Shown piece by piece: positions 7,565-15,033 of a DNA stretch of 41,341 nucleotides (positions are counted from its first letter, which is position 1; every line of letters begins with the position of its first letter). Both the position numbers and the translations under genes were made by a program. Location of the stretch: assembly GCA_007116405.1 (NCBI GenBank), contig SKIN01000038.1, positions 1 to 41,341 on the forward strand, written 5' to 3'. The DNA comes from Candidatus Kaiserbacteria bacterium (GTDB lineage Bacteria; Patescibacteriota; Minisyncoccia; Phycocordibacterales; UBA12088). The notes beneath the pieces were generated by a model. It was not told the origin of the DNA. It made no database searches and saw nothing but the letters and a program-made list of their open reading frames with translations.

Positions 7565-8404
7565 TCAAGGAGCCATGATAATGGCGACGGCAACAGCGAA
7601 TCCTATGCCGCTAATAACAATAAGTAAGAAGGCGTTCCAAAGTACCATCGAACGGATCTGCGACCTGGCAAGTGGATTGCGACCAACGGATATGACGCTC
7701 TGGGAAAAGGCGTCTCCAAATCGACGTGCTGCGACGATGACCGTCCCCACTGCAACAATAGACGCGAGCAAGTACCGGAACATTTTGAAGAGGTCCAGAC
7801 CCCGTTCGCCGTCCGGCTGTGTTGAGCCGGGCATATATCCCAGTGCTGTCGTCGACGCAAGGAACGCGGAACTCTGGCCGCTTACGTACGGACCGATACG
7901 CAATGCTACAGGCACACTACCGACGCGAATGGTCCTACCTTCAAGGTCGAGAATATCTCCGGTCAGAACCATGTCCTCAAGAGCAAACCCCATGACGTAC
8001 GCTCCTTGGTCACGACTGATGCGCTGGCCTTTGCCCGCAATGTACGAGGTGGTTACCAGATCCCCTGCCAGTATAGGGCCTGTGGCGTCTGTCACGTTGA
8101 CCGAGACATTTCCATATCGAACAACAGGCACTGCACCCTCTTCATCAGCGCCATCTGTCATGTACATGACTGGTTCGAGTACAACAACACCAAACATCAT
8201 TTCGTCTTCAGGCAACTGGCTGGGGTGCACGGTTCCCGACTCGGCATCATACGAAACTATGTCACCGTCAATGACATCCCCACGAGCAACGAAGGGAGAT
8301 GCTACGGTGGCTTCAGGGCCGAACGAAACCGCCGTCGCGCTCAAAGGCACGACGACGAGTCCAATAAAGTACATAAAACAAGCAACGAGCCCTGCAGCCT
8401 TCAT
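7565..8404 (-). CDS. Exported beta-domain protein with C-terminal F0 c-like hairpin
   Basis: First gene of the ATPase operon, 279 residues. Residues 1-25 are a signal peptide or signal anchor. Residues about 35-175 form a beta-rich domain (ARGDVIDGDIVSYDAESG, VPVVRYGNVSVNV, AGDLVTTS) of the type seen in exported fibre-associated proteins. The last 75 residues are two membrane helices joined by VGRNPLARSQI (240-250). This matches the polar loop of F0 subunit c (ARQPE/GRNP type). Helix 2 (253-277) has no Asp or Glu: position 262, where c has its ion-binding carboxylate, is Ile. No separate a or c gene is in the operon. The c relationship is inferred from loop, hairpin and context, not proved. 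Other possibilities are an unrelated membrane anchor or a ring-forming membrane partner of the motor. Confidence 0.65.
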   Translation of the reverse strand: MKAAGLVACFMYFIGLVVVPLSATAVSFGPEATVASPFVARGDVIDGDIVSYDAESGTVHPSQLPEDEMMFGVVVLEPVMYMTDGADEEGAVPVVRYGNVSVNVTDATGPILAGDLVTTSYIAGKGQRISRDQGAYVMGFALEDMVLTGDILDLEGRTIRVGSVPVALRIGPYVSGQSSAFLASTTALGYMPGSTQPDGERGLDLFKMFRYLLASIVAVGTVIVAARRFGDAFSQSVISVGRNPLARSQIRSMVLWNAFLLIVISGIGFAVAVAIIMAP

Positions 8405-8410
8405 GAAAAC

Positions 8411-8419
8411 AGTATACCA
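8411..8419 (-). promoter_or_regulatory. Extended -10 of the F1-like operon, leaderless geometry
   Basis: The minus strand reads TGG-TATACT-GTTTTC-ATG, so the TATACT box (8411-8416) ends 6 nt before the start codon at 8404. Transcription would begin at or next to the ATG. No Shine-Dalgarno sequence is possible in this space and no clear -35 is seen. Confidence 0.55.
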
Positions 8420-8499
8420 ATGGACTCAACGAAAAAGAACGCAAGGGCTGTGTACAGAGAACATTTTGCATCCGCCACAACCCCGCAACCAGCGATGAC

Positions 8500-9510
8500 T
8501 TAAGATAAAAGCAGATAGAGAAGGAGAAACATTGCGAAGACCACGAGCGCGCCTAGGACAGGAATGGCGAGTGAACGCTGCCTGTGCTCGCCCCTACGTA
8601 CGCTGCGAGTACCCTGATCGAAGGAACGATGTCCGTACGCATCAAGAGTGGCATCCCCCGCATCGATGCACAAGCGTGCATCACGCCTTGGCGCTCGACG
8701 ACCTGAGTGTTGTCTTGTCGCTGAGGCGATCACCACGCCGTCAACAGATACACTCTGTCTTGGTGACGCAGAGGAAGTGACCAAGGGCCGAGGTGTATCC
8801 GAGATATGATTCAAAATAGCGCCTGCATTCCTTCTTGAGTGCCTCTTAGGTCGCACGCCGGAGAGGGAGGCGGTTGAACGTTCACGCGCCAACAATGAAC
8901 GCGAGCGAATGGGTACAGTCTTCACTCCACCAACAACATCGCTCGGGACATCGTGCGCTTCCGTGTCTAAAGGTGTCTGGGGGGAGTCTTCGCTCTCAAC
9001 CGATCGTAGTAATGACTCTGAAACGAAGGGCTCGTAGCGAATGTCCGAGCGGACGAGAGGGTCAAGGGTTGCGTTCCTGCTTTTTTTTGGTGCCGGGAAG
9101 AGATCACCTGACCACACTTCAACATCAACCTCCGAGTGCTCTTCGGGGGGTATTTCCGCATACATTGGTGCCCCTCTTGAGGTCGGCGCGGAGAAATGCA
9201 TATCCTGACGATCGTCTTCTGTCGCTATTGCTCGGCTATCCGAAATCATTTGATTTTCTGTTGTTTTTTCGTCAGTCCGTCGACCTTGAACTCTCGGCTT
9301 CTTAGGGTTCTTTAGTGTGTAATGAACACCCAGCTTATGTTTCCGAATAGAGTCCTCAGACACATACCAACTTCTGCCAATGAGTTGCGCGTCGAGCTTA
9401 CCAGCACGGCACAGCTGCCCTACGTAGTCCTTTGTGTAGCCATACAACTGGGAAGCTCGTCCTGACGATACATATTTTCTCCCCTCAAGTACTATGGAGT
9501 CATCAGCCAT
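8500..9510 (-). CDS. Tail-anchored HTH protein
   Basis: 336 residues. Residues about 10-60 are an excisionase/MerR-type HTH (YVSSGRASQLYGYTKDYVGQ, LCRAGKLDAQLIGRSWYV). This is the same subtype as in the protein at 1-1779 (both have DYV..LCR.G....IG..WYV). A long, low-complexity, charged and probably disordered linker with many Arg/Ser follows. One hydrophobic helix ends the protein (about 315-336, IPVLGALVVFAMFLLLYLLLS). The predicted product is a DNA-binding domain tethered to the inner face of the membrane. It lies directly upstream of the F1-like operon in the same orientation, with the operon's own promoter between them. Target and ligand are unknown. Confidence 0.8.
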   Translation of the reverse strand: MADDSIVLEGRKYVSSGRASQLYGYTKDYVGQLCRAGKLDAQLIGRSWYVSEDSIRKHKLGVHYTLKNPKKPRVQGRRTDEKTTENQMISDSRAIATEDDRQDMHFSAPTSRGAPMYAEIPPEEHSEVDVEVWSGDLFPAPKKSRNATLDPLVRSDIRYEPFVSESLLRSVESEDSPQTPLDTEAHDVPSDVVGGVKTVPIRSRSLLARERSTASLSGVRPKRHSRRNAGAILNHISDTPRPLVTSSASPRQSVSVDGVVIASATRQHSGRRAPRRDARLCIDAGDATLDAYGHRSFDQGTRSVRRGEHRQRSLAIPVLGALVVFAMFLLLYLLLS

Positions 9511-9516
9511 GTGCTT

Positions 9517-9522
9517 AGTATA
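9517..9522 (-). promoter_or_regulatory. -10 box of the tail-anchored HTH gene, leaderless geometry
   Basis: The minus strand reads GTA-TATACT-AAGCAC-ATG, with exactly 6 nt between the hexamer and the start codon at 9510. No Shine-Dalgarno sequence is present. Confidence 0.5.
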
Positions 9523-9546
9523 TACTGCAATACGCTTACGGCGTTG

Positions 9547-9573
9547 CTCGATCAGGTATAGACTGTGGAAAAC
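9547..9573 (-). promoter_or_regulatory. Shared upstream element, copy 2 (tail-anchored HTH gene)
   Basis: The minus strand reads GTTTTCCACAGT, 9 nt, ATCGAG, and then 24 nt to the TATACT box. It matches the element at 1890-1915 in sequence, order and distance to the -10. It may be a binding site for the HTH proteins themselves or for another regulator. Confidence 0.4.
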
Positions 9574-9603
9574 TCGACTGCACGATATCCTTTCTGGTTA
9601 CGC

Positions 9604-11034
9604 TCAGTTCTCGTTCAGTGCTTTCATTATAATCTCGGAAAGAATCTTAGGATCTGCCGAACCTTTCGTCATTTTCATTCCTTGACCTATAAGGAATTGT
9701 AATGATGATGCCTTTCCGTTGCGGTACTCTGTGGCTACTGCGGCGTGCTCTTCTATGACTCGCATCGCCACATCGCGCAGAGCGTCGATATCGGATACCT
9801 TGATAAGTCTGTGTTTACGCGCTATCTCGTTTGGGTCTCCGCCCTCTGTTGCCCAGATCGCAAGTGCATCCTTTGCTCCACGCGATGATACAGCTTCTGT
9901 GCGTAGCATGTCGATGAGGATCGCGAACTCGGCCGCATCCATCGAACTGATACTTTTGCTCTTGCCGCCTTTTTTACTGAGGAGGCCGAGCAGATCAGTG
10001 GTCAAGTAGTTTGCGACGAGATTTCGAACGTCATCATTGACATTCTTCAGACTCTGCAGGACAGACTCATAGAACACATTTAGCTCTGTGTCGCTTACAA
10101 GCACTTCGACCACACTAGAGTGCATGCCCTGCTTGGTATATCGAACTCTTCTATCCCAAGGAAGTTCCGGTATCGTATCGAGCAGATTAGCATTAGAAAA
10201 CTTGGGTATCTCGGATACTATCACTTTTGGCAGGTCCGGGTCCGGGAAATACCTGTAGTCGTGAGAGCTTTCTTTTGCTCGCTGCGAAAACGTCTTTTGC
10301 CTATTCTCGTCCCACCCTCTCGTCTCCTGCAATATCGACTCTCCACGAGAGAGGGCTTCCTTTTGTCGCTTTATCTCATACGCGATCGCTTGTTCAACGG
10401 CTTTGAAGCTGTTGAGGTTCTTCACCTCTACCTTTGTACCGAGAGGTTCTCCAGGGGCTGACAAGGAAATATTTGCTTCGATCCTCATTTCTCCCTTCTC
10501 TAGGTTTGCACGGCTCGCGTCAAGATATCTAAGCAGCAATCTGAGGTCCCGTGCAAATGATACAGCGGTCTGGGCGTCATGTATGACCGGCTCCGTGACC
10601 AACTCCATAAGGGGGACACCCGCCCTATTGAAATCCACAATGCTCGTATCTGTCCCGTGTGACGACCTGGCCGTATCCTCCTCCAGATGGATGCGTGTGA
10701 CAGCTACGGGTCCAATGGCGCCACCGGAGACAAGGGGGTAGGCGTACTGACTGATCTGATAGTTTTTCGGTATGTCAGGGTAGTAGTAATTTTTGCGATC
10801 AAACTCGGTGAAATCCGCGATGGTGCCGCCGATAGCGGTACCGACACGCAACACCTGGAATACCGCTTCCTCGTTGATGACCGGCAACGTACCCGGATGC
10901 GCCATACACACAGGACAAACGTGTGTATTCGGAGCGACGTTGTCAGGCTCATTCGCGCAGCCACAGAACATCTTGCTGTGTGTATTCAGCTCCGCGTGTA
11001 TCTCAAGTCCTATCGTAGGTACTAGTTCCTTCAT
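9604..11034 (-). CDS. gatB: Asp/Glu-tRNA amidotransferase subunit B
   Basis: GatB binds the mischarged tRNA and, with GatA and GatC, converts Glu-tRNA(Gln) or Asp-tRNA(Asn) to the amidated form. MKELVPTIGLEIHAELNT is the family N-terminus. The zinc-site pattern CGC...CPVC (residues about 24-44) is intact, followed by the DRKNYYYPDIPKNYQISQY signature. The C-terminal YqeY-like tail domain ends in FLIGQGMKMTKGSADP. I chose the ATG at 11034, which gives 476 residues, the usual GatB length. An upstream in-frame ATG at 11097 would add a non-conserved 21 residues. gatA and gatC are not in the window. Confidence 0.95.
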   Translation of the reverse strand: MKELVPTIGLEIHAELNTHSKMFCGCANEPDNVAPNTHVCPVCMAHPGTLPVINEEAVFQVLRVGTAIGGTIADFTEFDRKNYYYPDIPKNYQISQYAYPLVSGGAIGPVAVTRIHLEEDTARSSHGTDTSIVDFNRAGVPLMELVTEPVIHDAQTAVSFARDLRLLLRYLDASRANLEKGEMRIEANISLSAPGEPLGTKVEVKNLNSFKAVEQAIAYEIKRQKEALSRGESILQETRGWDENRQKTFSQRAKESSHDYRYFPDPDLPKVIVSEIPKFSNANLLDTIPELPWDRRVRYTKQGMHSSVVEVLVSDTELNVFYESVLQSLKNVNDDVRNLVANYLTTDLLGLLSKKGGKSKSISSMDAAEFAILIDMLRTEAVSSRGAKDALAIWATEGGDPNEIARKHRLIKVSDIDALRDVAMRVIEEHAAVATEYRNGKASSLQFLIGQGMKMTKGSADPKILSEIIMKALNEN

Positions 11035-11150
11035 GTAGAGAAATGATGCTACATACATTAGCGCACATAGACCTCCCGCGCAAATATCCTTGCCCAAGGA
11101 GCAAGTGCACGGGCACTGGGGGTGCCAGATACCACCCGGTCGTCAACCTC

Positions 11151-12131
11151 TTAGTCTTTCGTCTTGCGAAGGAGATCGACTAACATATCGCCGAGCTCTT
11201 TAATGTCATCATCGTCAAGCACGGTGACCGCACCAAGAACAGGCACGGCACGCTCGCTTGATAGCTTTGTTTTGATATCTCGGATTGCGTCATCCGAAAC
11301 AAGGTCACGCTTTGTTAGAAGTACATGTCGTGGAATCGCAACAAGCGAATCGTAAGCCGAGAGTTCTTGCTCAACCGTGTCATATGATGCCAGTACATCA
11401 CCTCGTTCAAGCGAGATACAGTGAATGAGTGCACGCGTACGCGATATATGGCGTAAGAACTTATGTCCGAGACCCTTACCGGATGATGCGCCTTCTATGA
11501 GGCCGGGGATATCTGCTATGATGTGCCCGTAGTAAACACCGAGATTTGGGTCAAGTGTTGTGAATGGGTAGCTTCCCACTTTTGCATCTGCATTGGTGAG
11601 TGCATTCAAAAGACTTGTCTTACCTGCGTTCGGAAGACCAACCAAGCCTAAGTCAGCGATAAGTCTAAGTTCAACATGAAAGTCACCCTTCTCTCCCGGC
11701 TGCCCTTTCGTTGCTTGCATCGGTCTTTGGTTGGTAGAACTCTTGAAGTGCTCGTTTCCGAGTCCCCCCACTCCTCCTTGTAAAATTGTATATTCCTTCC
11801 CTTCTTCGAGTATCTCTATTGCTTCTCCACTGCCTCTATTTGTGACTACAGATCCTATGGGTACGTTGATATAGAGGTGTGGCGCATCCGCCCCGGTCTT
11901 ACTACTGGAAGCGCCGGGTTCTCCATCCTGTGCAGCGTACTCGTGGCGGTACATGAGTGGCCTGAGGGCATTGTTATCACGTATGCCACGTATGCGCACG
12001 TCTCCTCCCCGACCCCCGTTGCCGCCCGCCGGTCCACCTTTTGGCAAGAACTTCTCACGGCGCCAGCGTACAACACCGTCGCCACCCTTGCCTGCGGAAG
12101 CACTGAAATCATATTCATCAATCAGACTCAT
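11151..12131 (-). CDS. obgE: Obg family GTPase
   Basis: 326 residues. The glycine-rich Obg domain is residues 1-157 (SAGKGGDGVVRWRREKFLPKG, GGPAGGNGGRGGDV). The G domain has G1 GLPNAGKTS, G2/switch YPFTTLDPN, G3 DIPGLIEGA and a G4-like TKRD. Obg is an essential GTPase that acts in late 50S ribosome assembly and stress signalling. It ends soon after the G domain and lacks the C-terminal OCT domain of longer homologues, which is common. It lies 9 nt after the holin-like gene and is probably co-transcribed with it. Confidence 0.95.
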   Translation of the reverse strand: MSLIDEYDFSASAGKGGDGVVRWRREKFLPKGGPAGGNGGRGGDVRIRGIRDNNALRPLMYRHEYAAQDGEPGASSSKTGADAPHLYINVPIGSVVTNRGSGEAIEILEEGKEYTILQGGVGGLGNEHFKSSTNQRPMQATKGQPGEKGDFHVELRLIADLGLVGLPNAGKTSLLNALTNADAKVGSYPFTTLDPNLGVYYGHIIADIPGLIEGASSGKGLGHKFLRHISRTRALIHCISLERGDVLASYDTVEQELSAYDSLVAIPRHVLLTKRDLVSDDAIRDIKTKLSSERAVPVLGAVTVLDDDDIKELGDMLVDLLRKTKD

Positions 12132-12140
12132 GATATCTCG

Positions 12141-12476
12141 TTATGTTAGTTTATGGGCAATCCAACTCATACTTGCCACTATGAGTGAGCCCAAGAGTGC
12201 CGGGATAAAACCTGCGACCGTGAATCCATCGACGAAGGTGCCGACAAACCAAAAAAGGAGGGCGTTCAATACCCACACAAAAAGCCCGAAGGTAACGATG
12301 GTGATGGGCAGTGTGAGAATGATCAGTATCGGCCGCACGAGTACGTTCAAGAGTGCCAGAAGTACCGCAACGATGAGTGCCACATACAACCCCGCAACAT
12401 CGATACCCGGAACAAGGTGGGCCGCTATGAAGAGGGCCAATACGACCGTGAAGAATCTGGTGAGGATGCGTATCAT
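12141..12476 (-). CDS. Small four-helix membrane protein, phage-holin-4-2/YvlD family
   Basis: 111 residues with four hydrophobic helices (about 5-24, 28-50, 52-75, 85-108) and the family pattern LLALLNVLVRPILIILTLPITIVTFGLF...NALLFW. Members are widespread chromosomal membrane proteins of unknown function; the holin name comes from topology only, and nothing phage-like is nearby. A weak -10 (TAGTAT, 12483-12488) lies 6 nt upstream of the ATG, as in the leaderless genes of this window. Confidence 0.85.
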   Translation of the reverse strand: MIRILTRFFTVVLALFIAAHLVPGIDVAGLYVALIVAVLLALLNVLVRPILIILTLPITIVTFGLFVWVLNALLFWFVGTFVDGFTVAGFIPALLGSLIVASMSWIAHKLT

Positions 12477-12530
12477 TCACACATACTACACGAAATACCG
12501 GAAGTCGCCAGAGTCATCTACCGGCAGAAC

Positions 12531-12553
12531 GAAAAGGCCGGGTCAGTACCCGG
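12531..12553 (-). terminator. Likely intrinsic terminator after the GH15 gene
   Basis: On the minus strand CCGGGT-ACTG-ACCCGG forms a perfect 6-bp stem, followed by CCTTTTCGTT. It lies 28 nt beyond the GH15 stop codon and would end the polysaccharide operon. The T-run is short. Confidence 0.5.
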
Positions 12554-12580
12554 TGCATATCATGTACTCTGCAACACACA

Positions 12581-14548
12581 TCACTCCTTCCCGGGTGTCT
12601 TGCATATCCCAAGCTCAGTGAGTTTTTCGATGTATTCAAGAAGTGTTATCACGTACGTGGCATGGCTCCAGGTGAGCGGCATTACCGACGTCGGGAACCC
12701 GCCTACTGCATCATACTGCTCTGCAAGCATGCCTGCTTCATTACATTTACTCAGCACCCACTGAAGCCGCTCTTTGACCGGTTCAAGGTCCTTCGGTCTC
12801 TTCGCCTTCGCTATCTCATACTCAGCAAGCCACAGTGTGGTGAGTATCCAGGGATTTCCCGGAACACCTTGCGCGGTACGGAAATAATTGTCACCTTCGT
12901 AGCGCGCAATACCACCTCCGGCAGACAGCGCTTTGTTTGTCTGTTCATAGATCTTGAACAATCTCGGATCATCGACCGACAAAATATTGTATTTAAAGAG
13001 ACCATAAAAACTTGATACATCGATGGTCCTGTCCTTCACCATGGTGCCGTGTTCATGGCGAATCGACTTCAGCGCTGTGCCATCTGTGTCGATAAGGTGC
13101 GTGAGAATGCCCTCTTCTATTTCTCGAGCTGCGTTATTCCAACGCTTTGCAGCAACGTGTTTGCCGAGCATCTCGGCAAAACCAGCCGCTGTCTTTAGCC
13201 CCGCGTGCACTGTACAGGTAGTATATGTGAAGGTCGCGAACTGCTCCTCCCAGAGGTCATGACTTGGTAATGGAAGTCCTGTCTTCTTATCTCGGTAACG
13301 CGTGAGAAAATCGGCGACTCGGCGAATGTATGAATTGTAGAGACCCTCGATAAATTCAAGATCGCGCGTGTGCTCGTAGTGGGCTCCGAGTGTGACGAGT
13401 GTGATGGCACTCTCGTCCTCCTGTATGGGCGGTTGCGCTCTTCCGTCCCTCACCCAAGGATGCCATGAACTCCCTAGTGACTTGTCAGAACGATATTTGT
13501 GCAACAGATACCCGTCTTCAGTGAGCACTTCATTATAGAAATGATGGAATTCCTTACTCGCGCTGACGTGACCGGCGCGCAAAAAGGCAAGCATGATGTA
13601 GGCACCATCTCGGGGCCACGAGTAATTGTACGTATCTCGTCCCCACTGGAGGATGGATGAGTCTCCTGAGGCGATGATGGCACCTTTGTTGTCGGTGTGT
13701 GTTCGCATCACAAAGAGTGAACGCCGATAAAGGTTGATGTACTCCTGCTCAATACCACACGTATCGATGTCAATACGGTTCACCCATGCCCTCCAGAAAT
13801 CACGTGTCGTGCGACGAAGGTGCTCAGGACCTCGTGTGAGTATATCGCGATGCATCTTCTCTACCTTACTGTAGCTTTCGCCAGCAGCAAGCCAATACGA
13901 AACGGTACGAGTCCCCTTCCCGCGCATGAAAAGTGAGATGCCGAGAACCGAATCGACACTGCCGTGTTCGACAGCACTCTTCTGGAGCATGCCGTCATCA
14001 GCATCCCGCCAGGTTCCCTCTTTCCCTTCGATACCAAGCAGTCCTACGCTGTAATCATCAAAATAGGCGTCATTCGTGCGAGCGGAGGCGAGAAATACAC
14101 GACGACCCTTGTAGTGAATGATTGCATGCAGCTCGGGGGAGTAGTACGCGGTGTCGCCTCGATGTGATTCACTTATATGGAACTGTTGATTGAAAAATAC
14201 TTTAATATTCCTGTCCTCTTCAAAAAGATTCATTACTTCTATGTGACGTACAAAAATATTATGTTCGTTGTAGACGATGTCTGAAAAACGAAGTTCCACG
14301 CCGATCTTCTCATTTGTCGCAACCACCGACGCGACCAATGTGTCTTGCTCATAGTTTGTGCTAACACGAAACCCCCCATTGGAGAACCAATGGGTCTTGT
14401 CACCGGTGAAAACACCGATGCGATGCATAAGTTGATCCCCCACATGGTTCTCGAGTCCCACTTGGGGGAAATGGAAATCACGAACCTGACCCCACTCATC
14501 ATAACAGACAAGCACATTCCCGTTTCCGAGCACTAGTGAGCGGGCCAT
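12581..14548 (-). CDS. Glycoside hydrolase family 15 (glucoamylase-like)
   Basis: 655 residues. The N-terminal beta-sandwich (about 1-260, beginning LVLGNGNVLVCYDEWGQVRD) and C-terminal (alpha/alpha)6 barrel (about 265-650) are the bacterial GH15 layout. WGRDTYNYSWPRDGAY (302-317) is the family signature. E379 in QEDESA fits the general acid and E610 in AEQYD the general base, followed by PLTWSHA. The family releases glucose from alpha-1,4/1,6 glucans or cleaves alpha-glucosides. No signal peptide is seen, so it should act in the cytoplasm. It is the last gene of the GT4-GH57-DUF5752 cluster, which points to breakdown of an internal glycogen-like polymer. Confidence 0.92.
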   Translation of the reverse strand: MARSLVLGNGNVLVCYDEWGQVRDFHFPQVGLENHVGDQLMHRIGVFTGDKTHWFSNGGFRVSTNYEQDTLVASVVATNEKIGVELRFSDIVYNEHNIFVRHIEVMNLFEEDRNIKVFFNQQFHISESHRGDTAYYSPELHAIIHYKGRRVFLASARTNDAYFDDYSVGLLGIEGKEGTWRDADDGMLQKSAVEHGSVDSVLGISLFMRGKGTRTVSYWLAAGESYSKVEKMHRDILTRGPEHLRRTTRDFWRAWVNRIDIDTCGIEQEYINLYRRSLFVMRTHTDNKGAIIASGDSSILQWGRDTYNYSWPRDGAYIMLAFLRAGHVSASKEFHHFYNEVLTEDGYLLHKYRSDKSLGSSWHPWVRDGRAQPPIQEDESAITLVTLGAHYEHTRDLEFIEGLYNSYIRRVADFLTRYRDKKTGLPLPSHDLWEEQFATFTYTTCTVHAGLKTAAGFAEMLGKHVAAKRWNNAAREIEEGILTHLIDTDGTALKSIRHEHGTMVKDRTIDVSSFYGLFKYNILSVDDPRLFKIYEQTNKALSAGGGIARYEGDNYFRTAQGVPGNPWILTTLWLAEYEIAKAKRPKDLEPVKERLQWVLSKCNEAGMLAEQYDAVGGFPTSVMPLTWSHATYVITLLEYIEKLTELGICKTPGKE

Positions 14549-14580
14549 GATACAACTAAAAGATCATTACGAAACCTTTT

Positions 14581-15027
14581 CTACTTACAACACGTGCTTT
14601 TGAGTGCGCGTATAGTAGTAGTTCGGGTCTTTGCTTTCTCAACACGCCTTGCGCATGCATCATCTTTGAGGCAGTCGCGTATCCAGCGCGCAAAATCGTT
14701 ACCGTCACGACGAGTATGGTATGCGAACTGCGCCTCCGACATGTCTTTGAGAGCACTGCGGAGGTGTTCAAGAGACTGTACTACTGGTCCATCACAGACC
14801 CAGAACGATTCCTCCGGACTACATGTCCGTACGCAGATGCACCCTGCTTGTTTCTTACCTGCCTGCTTTTTTGTTGCCTTAGCCTTAGGTTGTACTACCG
14901 CTACGGCGACCTTCTTTGAGACAAGGGCCTTCTTTGGGGCCTTGGATGCAGCACTCGAGGTTTTCTTGTTCGGCGCTTTCTTTGCTGGGGTCCTTTTAAC
15001 TACTGATGATTGTTTCTTGGTTGGCAT
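14581..15027 (-). CDS. DUF5752-like protein with a histone-like basic tail
   Basis: 148 residues in two parts. Residues 1-62 are a Lys/Ala/Pro-rich, H1-like tail (KKTSSAASKAPKKALVSKK and similar). Residues about 63-140 resemble DUF5752 (SFWVCDGPVVQSLEHLRSAL, FAYHTRRDGNDFARWIRDCL), a small helical domain often encoded near amylases and glycosyltransferases. Cysteines occur as CICVRTC and CC at the end. It lies between GH57 and GH15, 6 nt after the GH57 stop. The domain's function is unknown; the tail could bind DNA, RNA or another polyanion. The DUF5752 call is from memory of the motif. Confidence 0.65.
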   Translation of the reverse strand: MPTKKQSSVVKRTPAKKAPNKKTSSAASKAPKKALVSKKVAVAVVQPKAKATKKQAGKKQAGCICVRTCSPEESFWVCDGPVVQSLEHLRSALKDMSEAQFAYHTRRDGNDFARWIRDCLKDDACARRVEKAKTRTTTIRALKSTCCK

Positions 15028-15033
15028 GGTGTG

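Noticed and set aside
2249..8404. Call the operon a standard F1F0 ATP synthase
   Set aside because: No subunit a, no c with an acidic residue, a degenerate alpha Walker A and an oversized stalk protein; the standard name would hide this.
7575..8498. 307-codon plus-strand open frame
   Set aside because: Antisense to the beta-domain/c-like gene, low-complexity Ser/Thr/Pro composition, no domain.
11114..11128. GGCAC-GTGCC hairpin between gatB and obgE
   Set aside because: Only a 5-bp stem with no T-tract on either strand; too weak to call a terminator.
12141..12476. Prophage, based on a holin-like gene and a tail-fibre-like protein
   Set aside because: The holin-like family is a common chromosomal membrane family and the fibre has a membrane helix; no capsid, terminase, portal or integrase is present.
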